Positions 1 through 7,896 are shown, numbered from the stretch's first letter. The stretch: DNA of 24,681 nt from an uncultured Eggerthellaceae bacterium (GCA_934631995.1 CAKTYF010000018.1:1-24681); one strand, 5' to 3'. The notes: a model not told the origin generated them from the letters alone. Numbers and translations: made by a program.

Positions 1-41
1 GCGAAACGCCTTTCCATCCTGCGCGCCATATCGCAATAGAG

Positions 42-47
42 TATAAT
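42..47 (+). promoter_or_regulatory. -10 box ahead of the sugar transferase gene
   Basis: A perfect TATAAT lies about 100 bases before the start codon at 147. No good -35 box stands 16-18 bases upstream. Transcription would start near 54, leaving a leader of about 90 bases in which I see no clear structure. Confidence 0.4.
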
Positions 48-146
48 ATGTTAGTTTAGCATTTCGGCGAATAATCTCTTGCTAGCAGGCAATTGTTCCC
101 CGATTCGGCTTACGGCAGGTAAGAGCGCACGGAAAGGATTCGCTTG

Positions 147-2363
147 ATGGAATCACGCAATGAGCAGCGGCTGAGCGATGCACAGCGCGCCACCATTGCA
201 GAACATCTTGCACGCGATAACCGCGCCCACGCAAGCGCTGTCGCACCCGCCGTGCACCCACGCAACACTATTTACACGCGCTATGTGAAGCGCTTCTTCG
301 ATATTATCATTGCGGCGTTTGCGCTGGTCATTACATCGCCCATTAATCTTGTCCTTGCTATTGCGACTTTTTTCGACGTGGGACGCCCGCTCCTTTTTCA
401 CCAAACGCGCACGGGAAAAGACGGAAAACCGTTCCGCATTACGAAATTCCGCAATATGACGAACGAAGCCGATGCCCACGGCGTGCTCTTGCCGCCCAAG
501 GAACGCATTACGCGCTGGGGACGGTTCGTGCGAAAGACATCGCTTGATGAGCTGCTGAATTTTTGGAGTATTTTCAAAGGCGACATGAGCCTTATTGGTC
601 CGCGCCCCCTTATCGAGAAGTACTTGCCCCGTTATTCCGACCGGCACATGATGCGACACGCGGTGCGTCCTGGCCTGGAGTGCCCCATTTTGGACGAATC
701 GATCAAGGAGCTTTCCGGCTGGAATCAGCGCCTTGAAAACGACGTCTGGTATGTTGAGCACGTCAGTTTTGCCGTAGATGTGAAAATGGTTGCCGCCCTG
801 GTGCGTATGGTGTTTGACCGCAAGCAAACGAAATCGCGCAGCCTGGCACAACGCGGATCGTTCATGGGGTACAACAAAGACGGGCGCGCCATCGACCAAA
901 CGGAAATTCCCCCGGAGTACCTAGCGCTCGTACAGCAGGAAAGGGAAGACGCCGCGGATGCCGCCGCGAACCCAGTTGCAAGTTCAACTGCATCGGGTGC
1001 AGCAACTGCGGTTTCGGATGCCGACGCAGACGCAGGAGCGGTCGCGGTACGACATACAAACAGCGCTGGCGCAAGCGATGCGCCCCGCACAGCCCACCCC
1101 GCAACTAACGCGCGATCGAAAAAGCGCGTCGCCCTTTTCATCCGCGGCTTCCATCACGGCGGTATCGAGAAAGTGTTCGAGTCGTATTTCACGCACATGG
1201 ACCTTTCCCCTTTCGAGATTCATGTGATAACGTATCTTGAAAACGACCCCGCACGCATGGAGATCTTTTGCTCCATGGGCTGCATTATTCACGAACTTTC
1301 CCCTGTTCATGGACATAAATTGACCGCGCGTAACTTGGAAGAGTACCGCGCTTTGTTCAAGAACAACACTTTCGACGTAGTGCACAACAACATGCCAGAA
1401 AACTTGCTGCCCCTTTATTTTGCGAAAAAAGCAAACGTTCCCGTGCGCATCCTTCACGCCCACAGCAACTATCGCGCAAACTGGAAGCGTAAAAATCTGC
1501 TGATGCAGAAGGTATTTGCGGCAGGCTTCGCCCTTAACGCTGCACAGGCAACGCACTTGATTGCCGTAAGCCGCGTTGCCGCAGAATCCGCCTTTGGCGC
1601 AAAACGCGCGCAACAAGCATTTTTACTTCCGAATGTCATTGACGTGCGCCATTTTGCATTCAATGAAGAAACGCATGAAAAGATGCGCTCCGAACTGGGG
1701 ATAAGCAATAAGATCTGCCTTGGCCACGTGGGGCGCTACGAAAACGATGCAAAGAACCAGGAATTCGTGCTGCGCGTTTTCCACGATTATCTGGCGGTTA
1801 ACCCCCAAGCGCACCTCCTTATGGTTGGTGACGGCCCCTTGCGCGGCCAATATGAAGAGCTCGCGCGCGATCTTGATATAAAAGGCCAGGTCACTTTCAC
1901 GGGTGCCCTGAAAAATGTCGCCGATTATCTGCAAGCTATGGATGCTTTTCTTCTTCCTTCGCGCAAAGAAGGGTTTGGCATCGTCGCACTTGAAGCCCAG
2001 GCATGCGGACTTCCCTGCCTTGTTTCCACGCAGGTGCCCCAAGAAGTTGCCATTACATCGCTCGTGCGCTTTCTTGACATTGATCGCGGTACCGAAGCAT
2101 GGGTTACGGCGCTTGCTTCCGCTTTCGCTCCCACGCCAACCCCCCGTTTCGCTTCCGCGTCAGAATCCAATCAAGCCGCCTTTCCAAGCTCCGATCCGAC
2201 CACTGAACAGATGACTTCGCCGACCTCTTCGCCTGCCTACCTCAAGCAAAACACAGGCAGTCGCCTTGATTTCAACCAGCAAGTGCTTCAGGCAGGCTAT
2301 GATATTACCCAAAACGCTTCCCTTTTATCCAACTTATACAGAAAAGGCCAGTTCACAGCATGA
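147..2363 (+). CDS. Sugar-phosphate transferase fused to GT4 glycosyltransferase
   Basis: Two-domain glycan enzyme. Residues ~40-230 are a bacterial sugar transferase (WcaJ/PglC-like phosphoglycosyl transferase): basic start, one hydrophobic membrane-dipping helix (FDIIIAAFALVITSP), KFRNM, RKTSLDELLNFW (~128-140), GDMSLIGPRPL (to ~153) and RPGL. This family moves a sugar-1-phosphate onto undecaprenyl phosphate. An Ala/Asp-rich linker (~270-330) leads to a GT-B fold GT4 domain (~330-650) with GHVGRYEND (~525), MVGDGPL and the EX7E motif in KEGFGIVALE (~604-613), a retaining nucleotide-sugar transferase. The tail is Ser/Thr/Pro-rich. ATG at 147 is preferred because GGAAAGGA ends 8 bases upstream; an in-frame TTG at 144 is possible. 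The stop overlaps the next gene. Sugar substrates cannot be told. These two activities are usually on separate proteins, so the fusion is notable. Confidence 0.92.
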   Translation: MESRNEQRLSDAQRATIAEHLARDNRAHASAVAPAVHPRNTIYTRYVKRFFDIIIAAFALVITSPINLVLAIATFFDVGRPLLFHQTRTGKDGKPFRITKFRNMTNEADAHGVLLPPKERITRWGRFVRKTSLDELLNFWSIFKGDMSLIGPRPLIEKYLPRYSDRHMMRHAVRPGLECPILDESIKELSGWNQRLENDVWYVEHVSFAVDVKMVAALVRMVFDRKQTKSRSLAQRGSFMGYNKDGRAIDQTEIPPEYLALVQQEREDAADAAANPVASSTASGAATAVSDADADAGAVAVRHTNSAGASDAPRTAHPATNARSKKRVALFIRGFHHGGIEKVFESYFTHMDLSPFEIHVITYLENDPARMEIFCSMGCIIHELSPVHGHKLTARNLEEYRALFKNNTFDVVHNNMPENLLPLYFAKKANVPVRILHAHSNYRANWKRKNLLMQKVFAAGFALNAAQATHLIAVSRVAAESAFGAKRAQQAFLLPNVIDVRHFAFNEETHEKMRSELGISNKICLGHVGRYENDAKNQEFVLRVFHDYLAVNPQAHLLMVGDGPLRGQYEELARDLDIKGQVTFTGALKNVADYLQAMDAFLLPSRKEGFGIVALEAQACGLPCLVSTQVPQEVAITSLVRFLDIDRGTEAWVTALASAFAPTPTPRFASASESNQAAFPSSDPTTEQMTSPTSSPAYLKQNTGSRLDFNQQVLQAGYDITQNASLLSNLYRKGQFTA

Positions 2364-3508
2364 GACATCATCGACACAATCCGGATTATCGCTTCGTGGA
2401 AAACCCGGTCAACTTCAATAAGCACACCAACAAGCAGCTATTGCAGTATTGTCTGGGCGCCACTATGTACATGCCCGCCACGTACGATTTTTTGGACAAA
2501 ATCATCAACGACAAGCTGCCTGGTTTGACGTCCATCGTGCTTGATTTCGAGGACGCCCTTGATGAAACAAAGTTAGCACCCGCGGAAGAAAACGTTCTTG
2601 ACCTGCTGAAAGAGGTCAGCGCACGACTAGAGGCCGGCACGCTCTCCGATGATGTTGTGCCCCTTATCTTCTGCCGTGTGCGCAATCCGCGGCAGTTCCA
2701 ATCGTTCGCGCAGCGCCTTCGTCCCGAGCATCTGCGTGCGCTTACCGGCATCAACTTCCCCAAGTTCAACGCGAAAAACGGCGTGGAGTACCTGGAAACG
2801 CTTCGTTGGATCAACGACACGCTTGGCGATATTGTTTACGGCATGCCCATCATCGAGGATCAAAGCATTGCCTTCATTGAGTCGCGCACCGAGCAGCTCT
2901 TGGCCATTCGGAAGATTCTCGACGCAAATCGCGACATTATCCTGCATGTTCGCGTGGGCGCGACCGATTTTTCTTCGGTATTTGGCGTGCGGCGGGGCAT
3001 TGACTACACCATTTACGACATCAAACCCATTGCGGATATCCTGTCCGACGTGCTCAACGTGTTCGGGCGCTGCAACGATTACGTGATTTCGGGACCTGTG
3101 TGGGAGTATTTCCGCGCCGACAAGTCCATGAAGTTCGCGCCGCTCCCTGCGCATGACATTCAAGAGTCGCTTATCAGGCACATTCCCATTTACAACGGCG
3201 AAGTTGACGGCTTGCTGCGCGAGACCATTATGGATCGCGCGAACGGTTTCATTGGAAAAACGGTCATCCATCCTTCGCACATCAAGTTTGTGAACGCGCT
3301 TTATGCGGTCACGAAAGAGGAATACCACGATGCGCTGCAGATCCTTGACGTTTCAGGCGGCGTTGCGAAAAGCCAAGCCGGCAACAAGATGAACGAAATC
3401 AATCCTCATCGCTCCTGGGCCGAACGCATTATTTCCCGCGCGCAAGCTTATGGTGTAATCGAAGACGGCACCGAATACCTGCATCTTTTCGCCATTGAGA
3501 CGACCTAA
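2360..3508 (+). CDS. HpcH/HpaI aldolase / citrate-lyase-like C-C bond lyase
   Basis: A 382-residue TIM-barrel enzyme of the CitE/HpcH superfamily. Seen: GATMYMPAT near residue 35, the acidic metal/substrate motif VLDFEDAL (60-67), RVRNP (~105), a mid-barrel PIIEDQ segment, HVRVGATDFSS (~195) and the C-terminal GKTVIHPSH signature (~298-306) typical of CitE-like lyases. It is longer than ordinary CitE (about 290) and has the N-terminal RHHxxNP...LGATMYMPA layout that I associate with the TIM-barrel C-C lyases of tellurite-resistance (Ter) biosynthetic modules; that subfamily call is from memory. The start codon overlaps the glycosyltransferase stop (ATGA), so the two are probably translationally coupled. 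It may cleave or form a C-C bond in an acyl or sugar-acid substrate; the substrate is unknown. Confidence 0.82.
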   Translation: MRHHRHNPDYRFVENPVNFNKHTNKQLLQYCLGATMYMPATYDFLDKIINDKLPGLTSIVLDFEDALDETKLAPAEENVLDLLKEVSARLEAGTLSDDVVPLIFCRVRNPRQFQSFAQRLRPEHLRALTGINFPKFNAKNGVEYLETLRWINDTLGDIVYGMPIIEDQSIAFIESRTEQLLAIRKILDANRDIILHVRVGATDFSSVFGVRRGIDYTIYDIKPIADILSDVLNVFGRCNDYVISGPVWEYFRADKSMKFAPLPAHDIQESLIRHIPIYNGEVDGLLRETIMDRANGFIGKTVIHPSHIKFVNALYAVTKEEYHDALQILDVSGGVAKSQAGNKMNEINPHRSWAERIISRAQAYGVIEDGTEYLHLFAIETT

Positions 3509-3680
3509 GGCGCAAGTAGGAGCAAACAGCGAAAGCAGCCGGAAGCAATCGGAGCGTTCCAGGAGCTGCAGCAACCAATAGTCGGCAATCAGCCGGAGTC
3601 GCAAGTGGAGCAGGTCATGCCCTCAGCAGAATAGAATAATCATCCCAACAAAGGAACAGTGCGCGAAAACTCTGGCGCTG

Positions 3681-3689
3681 TGCTATCAT
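3681..3689 (+). promoter_or_regulatory. Extended -10 promoter for the ATP-grasp gene
   Basis: TGCTATCAT fits an extended -10 (TGn followed by TATCAT). No -35 box is needed for this class and none is clear. The gene at 3762 would have a leader of about 65 bases containing a short CTGGT/ACCAG hairpin. The rest of the 253-base gap from 3509 shows nothing else. Confidence 0.4.
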
Positions 3690-3761
3690 AGGGTGTTGCA
3701 TTCTCCCCTGGTAACTGCTTGATAACCAGAGATAGAGCAGCCATTTTGTAGACGCTATTTT

Positions 3762-5009
3762 ATGGGATATAGATTGACAGACGCTCAGCAGACCGCATTC
3801 GTACTTGGCGGAACCGTTCCACATATCGATTTGGTCCAGAAGCTGCAAAAACGCGGCTATTACGTTGTTCTCATCGATTACTTAGCCAATTCCCCTGCCA
3901 AACCCTATGCCGATGAACATTTGCAAATCAGCACGCTCGATTACGAGGCAGTGTTGAACGCGGCAATCGAGCGTAAGCCGTCGCTTATCATTAGCGTGGC
4001 GGTTGATAAAGCAAACGTGATGTGCTGCCGCGTATCCGAAGCCCTGTCGCTTCCGCACCCTTACTCTTCCGAAACGGCGCAGCTCATTGCACGAAAAGAC
4101 AAAATGAAGCAAGCGCTGGTGGACGCCCAAATTCCCACCGCCCCTTTTACCGTAGCGCCCCTGAGCGTCAAGCAAGTTCAGGAAAAAGTGGGCTTCCCCT
4201 GCGTGGTGAAGCCGGCAAACGGTGGCGGGTCGCGCGGCGTGCATGTTGCTAGCTCCGCCGACCAATTGCAGCAGTGCGTCGAACGCGCGATTGAATCAAG
4301 CCGCACGCATGAGGCAATCGCGGAATCCTTCATTGACGGCATTGAAATCAGCGCGTATTTCTATTTCCAAAAGGGAACGCCCTATCTGCTTTCCCTTTGT
4401 CAGAAGAGCGACTACACCGACCGCAGCAACAATTCCGTTCGCCAATACGAGTCGGTGTTATATCCTGCGCAGATTCCCGCGCAATCCGTGGAACAAATGC
4501 GCGAGATTGCCCAAAAGATTGGCATAACGTTCGGCTTCGTGAACACGCCTCTTATGGTTCAGGCAATCGTGCGCGAAAACGGAGACGTTTTGGTGCTTGA
4601 ATTTGCGCCCCGTTTGGGTGGCGGATTATGCTTCCGCGCTATTCCGCTTCTTACGGGTTTTGACTATATAGAAGCCGCAATCGCTTCCTATCTGGGTGAA
4701 TCGGTTGATATTACCCATATTGAGAGCGATGCACGCTGTCTTTATATTGGCAATGTTTTTGCTAAGCAAGGCATTTTTGATCATGTCGAAGGCGTTGATG
4801 CTGCACTGCAACAAGGCATCATCAAGGAATTCTATTGCACGAAAACGAAAGGTGCCTCCATCAGCCCCGACGGCAGCACGGGAAGCCGCTTCGGGCAGTT
4901 CATCGCCCTGGGCGAAGGCCAGCAAGACCTGCTAGACAAGGGAGCGCAAGCACACGCTCTTATTCGCGCCATAGACACAGATGGAAAAGACATCAGCGCC
5001 CGCCAGTAG
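3762..5009 (+). CDS. ATP-grasp ligase, substrate unknown
   Basis: A 415-residue ATP-grasp enzyme. Seen: an N-terminal Rossmann-like pre-ATP-grasp segment (FVLGGTVPH, residues 13-21; VVLIDY at 35-40), RKDKMKQAL (111-119), the nucleotide lysine in VVKPANGGGSRGV (148-160) with its Gly-rich loop, and the metal-site segment LEFAPRLGGG (about 280-289), where the classical E-x-N is E-F-A, as in many carboxylate-amine ligases of this group. Such enzymes activate a carboxylate as acyl phosphate and join it to an amine or thiol. About 110 residues follow the catalytic core. The ATG at 3762 has no obvious Shine-Dalgarno; an in-frame TTG at 3774 is an alternative. It lies downstream of the aldolase-like gene but has its own candidate promoter. 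It may build or attach an amino-acid-like group on the neighbouring glycan; that is inference. Confidence 0.85.
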   Translation: MGYRLTDAQQTAFVLGGTVPHIDLVQKLQKRGYYVVLIDYLANSPAKPYADEHLQISTLDYEAVLNAAIERKPSLIISVAVDKANVMCCRVSEALSLPHPYSSETAQLIARKDKMKQALVDAQIPTAPFTVAPLSVKQVQEKVGFPCVVKPANGGGSRGVHVASSADQLQQCVERAIESSRTHEAIAESFIDGIEISAYFYFQKGTPYLLSLCQKSDYTDRSNNSVRQYESVLYPAQIPAQSVEQMREIAQKIGITFGFVNTPLMVQAIVRENGDVLVLEFAPRLGGGLCFRAIPLLTGFDYIEAAIASYLGESVDITHIESDARCLYIGNVFAKQGIFDHVEGVDAALQQGIIKEFYCTKTKGASISPDGSTGSRFGQFIALGEGQQDLLDKGAQAHALIRAIDTDGKDISARQ

Positions 5010-5086
5010 CGCTGGAAATGGATAGCCTGCGACGAAGGTAACAAGGGTCAGGGCAAAAAACGACAAGCCTGCAATCCCGATACGTT

Positions 5087-5440
5087 CTACCGCTCGCTAA
5101 GGTAAGACTCGCACGCCTTCCTCAGAGGCACAATATCCTTGCTCAAGGTATTCCAAGCCCAGTCGCAGTCAATGGTACCGTAGCCATGTACTACCACATG
5201 CCGCATGCCCACAATGTCCTTCCAGGGAAGTTCATCATGACCAGCAAGGAAATCCGAGCTCAAATGGTTCGCGAGCTCTCCGATTTGAACGAGCGGAAAC
5301 AAAATCATTTCCCGATAATCGGCGTTTTCACGAAAAACAGCAGCATCGATCGAATAGCGTGCAATGCGAGACTCGATTGATGCACAGTTTTGAACAATGC
5401 CTTCGAGAATCGACCTGTCGCGCGAACTAAGCGCACTCAT
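5087..5440 (-). CDS. hepT: HepT-like RNase toxin (DUF86)
   Basis: A 117-residue all-helical protein of the HepT/DUF86 family, the HEPN ribonuclease toxin of the type VII HepT/MntA system. The catalytic RX4HXY motif is intact as R80-HVVV-H85-G-Y87, and the family's IGELANHLS and LPWKDIVGMRH segments are present. Start ATG at 5440 is chosen because it overlaps the antitoxin stop by 14 bases, giving the usual family length; a longer in-frame ORF upstream reads through the antitoxin gene. In characterised pairs the toxin acts on RNA or tRNA and is silenced by AMPylation of the motif tyrosine by the partner. Confidence 0.88.
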   Translation of the reverse strand: MSALSSRDRSILEGIVQNCASIESRIARYSIDAAVFRENADYREMILFPLVQIGELANHLSSDFLAGHDELPWKDIVGMRHVVVHGYGTIDCDWAWNTLSKDIVPLRKACESYLSER

Positions 5441-5720
5441 AGATAACCATCCCATCTTCGCTGATGTTTTCCGCGAACAAGCCCGTTGCAGCATTCAAGG
5501 AAACAACATCAACATCAACCCCCAGCGCATCGGAAATCTGACGCCGAAACCTTGAGGCATCAAAGAGAGAGAATCCTTCCCCTGTTCGAATGGCAAGATC
5601 GACATCCGAGGAAAGTCCCTGCTCGCCGCGCGCATATGACCCGAAAAGGGATACTTCGTTGATGGAGAACTGCGGTGCAGCAGAGTTCACTGCGTTTACT
5701 ATGGCGCTCATTTCTACCAT
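5427..5720 (-). CDS. mntA: MntA-like nucleotidyltransferase antitoxin
   Basis: A 97-residue minimal nucleotidyltransferase. The defining GSX10DXD motif is complete: G27-S28, ten residues, D39-V-D41. Start ATG at 5720 has GGGAGGT four bases upstream. It lies 5' of and overlaps hepT, the usual order for this antitoxin-toxin pair. Family members AMPylate the HepT tyrosine to neutralise it. Both motifs look intact, so the pair is probably functional. Confidence 0.88.
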   Translation of the reverse strand: MVEMSAIVNAVNSAAPQFSINEVSLFGSYARGEQGLSSDVDLAIRTGEGFSLFDASRFRRQISDALGVDVDVVSLNAATGLFAENISEDGMVIYECA

Positions 5721-5761
5721 TGGAACCTCCCTTTACGCAATTGATTTCCGTTACTGGGTTC

Positions 5762-5791
5762 ATTATATAGCCTGGCCACTGAAGCTCGCAA
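5762..5791 (-). promoter_or_regulatory. Promoter of the mntA-hepT operon
   Basis: On the minus strand TTGCGA (5786-5791) and a perfect TATAAT (5762-5767) are 18 bases apart. Transcription would begin near 5755, about 35 bases before the mntA ATG. The remaining sequence up to ychF (5792-5960) holds only a weak CTTTTGG/CCAAAAG hairpin with no T-tract. Confidence 0.55.
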
Positions 5792-5960
5792 ACCATACTT
5801 CTGTGATATGGATGAGATAAACCAAAGAAGTGGTTCTGAGTCTCTATATCCCAATGAAACGCAGGGGAGCAAACGCAATCGCATCTGCCCCCTCATTTAT
5901 CCCCTTTTGGCCCCACCAAAAGAGGCTTCCAATTCTGTGACCTGGAATTACTCCAAAATC

Positions 5961-7034
5961 CTACACGTTGAACTTGAAATGCATGACGTCGCCGTCTTGC
6001 ACCACGTAGTCCTTGCCTTCCTGACGTAGCTTACCCGCCGCACGGCAACCCGCTTCGCCGCCCAACGCAACGTAATCCTCGTACGACGCCGTCTCTGCCT
6101 TGATGAATCCGCGCTCGAAGTCGGAGTGAATCACACCCGCCGCCTGGGGTGCCTTCGCGCCGATGGGGATCGTCCATGCGCGGCTCTCAGTCTCGCCGCT
6201 GGTAAAATACGACTGCAAGCCCAAAAGCTTATATGCCTCGCGCACCAAGCGTGCAAGACCGCTCTCTTTCAGACCCATATCGGCCAAGAACTCGGCGGCT
6301 TCTTCGGGGTCCATCTCGTTGAGCTCCGCCAAGTCGGCCTCAACCTGGGCGCAAATTGGCACGGGCGTGCATCCGTCGATTTCCGGAAGCTCTGCGTCCA
6401 TTTGGTCCTCGTCGATGTTGGCGATGTAGAGCATGGGCTTCATCGTAAGCAGATGCAGCTCGTAAATGGCATCAATTTCGTCCTCGGTCAAATCAAGCGT
6501 GCGCGCGCGATGTCCCTCGTAGAGCCCCGCCAGAACCTTCTTTGCTGCTTCGAGCTTTGCCGCACCCGCTTTATCGCGCTTCGCTTCTTTCTCCAAACGC
6601 GGAATCGCCTTTTCGCAGGTCGCAACATCGGCCAAGATAAGCTCCATTTTGATGGTCTCAACATCGCTTTGCGGGTCAACGCGCCCTGCCACATGCACGA
6701 CGTTCGGATTACCAAAGAAACGAACAACTTCGCAAATAGCATCGGTATCGCGAATGTTTGCCAGGAACTGATTTCCCAAACCTTCGCCCTGGCTTGCACC
6801 CGCAACCAAACCAGCAATGTCCACAAACTCGACCGTTGCCGGCACCAAACGCGCCGGATGATCGATTTTCTCTAACTCTTTCAAGCGGTCATCAGGAACA
6901 GGCACAATGCCAACATTTGGCTCAATAGTGGCGAAAGGGTAATTGGCGGCCAGACCCTGCTTGTTCGTAAGGGCAGTAAATAACGTTGACTTGCCCACGT
7001 TTGGCAAGCCGACAATACCAATAGAAAGCGACAT
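5961..7034 (-). CDS. ychF: Ribosome-associated ATPase YchF
   Basis: 357 residues, the normal length for YchF (OLA1 family), a P-loop protein that binds ribosomes and prefers ATP over GTP. Seen: the P-loop GLPNVGKS (9-16), the G2 region NYPFATIEPN (31-40), VDIAGLVAGAS (71-81), and NIDE (206-209) in place of the NKxD G4 motif, the change that defines the ATP preference. A coiled-coil segment (~140-170) and a C-terminal TGS domain ending DGDVMHFKFNV complete it. AAGGAT precedes the ATG. The leader holds a strong hairpin. Monocistronic, as the gene upstream ends in its own terminator. Confidence 0.97.
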   Translation of the reverse strand: MSLSIGIVGLPNVGKSTLFTALTNKQGLAANYPFATIEPNVGIVPVPDDRLKELEKIDHPARLVPATVEFVDIAGLVAGASQGEGLGNQFLANIRDTDAICEVVRFFGNPNVVHVAGRVDPQSDVETIKMELILADVATCEKAIPRLEKEAKRDKAGAAKLEAAKKVLAGLYEGHRARTLDLTEDEIDAIYELHLLTMKPMLYIANIDEDQMDAELPEIDGCTPVPICAQVEADLAELNEMDPEEAAEFLADMGLKESGLARLVREAYKLLGLQSYFTSGETESRAWTIPIGAKAPQAAGVIHSDFERGFIKAETASYEDYVALGGEAGCRAAGKLRQEGKDYVVQDGDVMHFKFNV

Positions 7035-7060
7035 AGCAAAATCCTTATCTGTGCGAAAGA

Positions 7061-7094
7061 GCGCCTTGCACTAGTCCAGTATCCAGCAAGGCGC
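7061..7094 (-). promoter_or_regulatory. Hairpin in the ychF leader
   Basis: A perfect 9-bp stem, GCGCCTTGC (7061-7069) with GCAAGGCGC (7086-7094), 16-base loop. It sits between the putative -10 TACAAT (minus strand, 7114-7119) and the ychF ATG, just upstream of the Shine-Dalgarno. There is no T-tract, so it is more likely an mRNA-stability or 5' control element than a terminator. Confidence 0.5.
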
Positions 7095-7113
7095 CGCGAA
7101 AATGTTAACTTTT

Positions 7114-7119
7114 ATTGTA
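7114..7119 (-). promoter_or_regulatory. -10 box for ychF
   Basis: TACAAT on the minus strand, 80 bases upstream of the ychF ATG. No convincing -35 at 17 bases. It is placed so that the leader hairpin would be near the transcript's 5' end. Confidence 0.35.
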
Positions 7120-7382
7120 CCCCATTATGCTCACACTCATAGAACGCATGCGACGCAATGCAAATCTCATTCGCAAGAAATCGTTACTGATTACAAGCGG
7201 ATTAACTCCATCTGCGCACATTATTGTTGAAAAATGAGGCTATAAAAAAATCTTGTCGCACATTGGCTGCAACAAAACAAAATACGAAGCAACAGTCAAG
7301 GCCAACCCAAACGAGCAGACAAGCAATGTGCCACCTCATCTCTTGCAGCAAAGCAGAGTAAGGATGCGGCCTGCGTTAGAGG

Positions 7383-7660
7383 AAATAGGAGGTTTTTGAG
7401 TTTTTTAGAAATTTCTCCTATTTTCTTAACACGCAAAAAGAATGAAATAGGAGAAATTTTGATTTTGATATCGTTTCCTCCTATTTCTAGAGGATAAATC
7501 GATGCAAAATGAAGCTCAAAATGACTTTTTAATTCCCGCAAAAGCAAAACTGATCATTATTTATAGGAGATTTTTAAATTTTTTCTAAAAATCTCCTATT
7601 TGATATAATAAGTCTCATAAAATATAGGAGGAAAATGTATTTTTTTGATTTTTCTCCTAT
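7383..7660. repeat. Cluster of four related AT-rich palindromes
   Basis: Four inverted repeats share the arm ATAGGAG/CTCCTAT. (1) 7383-7391 with 7415-7423, 9 bp. (2) 7444-7453 with 7478-7487, 10 bp plus AAA/TTT across a one-base bulge. (3) 7563-7576 with 7586-7599, 14 bp perfect, 9-base loop. (4) 7624-7636 with 7648-7660, 13 bp with one G-T pair. Starts are 62, about 118 and 61 bases apart, as if built on a ~60-base period with one unit missing. The block is far more AT-rich than its surroundings. I do not recognise the family. Confidence 0.75.
7604..7609 (+). promoter_or_regulatory. Extended -10 between palindromes 3 and 4
   Basis: TGATATAAT is a TGn-extended perfect -10. A start near 7616 would put a 19-base leader before the small reading frame at 7635, with the Shine-Dalgarno inside palindrome 4. 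Confidence 0.3.
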
Positions 7661-7745
7661 TTTCAGATTTAAGCGACAAGAACCTTTAGATTTGTACGCA
7701 GCGCATGCAAATCTAAAGGCAGCAAACCCGCCATGCATCGCATAG
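7635..7745 (+). CDS. Possible 36-residue leader-type small ORF
   Basis: ATG at 7635 is preceded by a perfect AGGAGG (7626-7631, spacing only 3) and an extended -10 at 7604. The product starts MYFFDFSPIF and ends NPPCIA; nothing is recognisable. The ribosome-binding site is the left arm of palindrome 4, so it would be masked when that hairpin forms. It may simply be a by-product of the repeat arm resembling a ribosome-binding site. Confidence 0.2.
   Translation: MYFFDFSPIFRFKRQEPLDLYAAHANLKAANPPCIA
7683..7719. repeat. 12-bp perfect inverted repeat
   Basis: CCTTTAGATTTG (7683-7694) and CAAATCTAAAGG (7708-7719) are separated by 13 bases. It lies just after the palindrome cluster but has a different arm sequence. 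No T-tract follows on either strand, so it is not a normal terminator. Confidence 0.6.
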
Positions 7746-7856
7746 CAGATGATCTTTTTCCCGCCGCGCTTCGCGCGCTGGGAAGGCTCGGATACCGCGA
7801 GCCAGGGTGAGGGCGATGGGTCCGCCACGCTTCGTGCGTCAGACAAGCTCGCAAGC

Positions 7857-7896
7857 CAAAAAATCGGGACCGCTCGCACAAAAGCAAGCAGCCCCG
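7857..7896 (-). terminator. Terminator of the NSS transporter gene
   Basis: On the minus strand a 13-bp stem (7884-7896 with 7865-7877, three G-U pairs, 6-base loop) is followed by ATTTTTT. It stands about 60 bases after the transporter stop codon. Confidence 0.75.

Noticed and set aside
5891..5930. ychF terminator in the mntA-ychF gap
   Set aside because: The CTTTTGG/CCAAAAG hairpin lacks a T-tract on the minus strand.
7383..7660. CRISPR array
   Set aside because: The repeated unit is a palindrome with variable interior, not an identical direct repeat with uniform spacers, and no cas genes are near.
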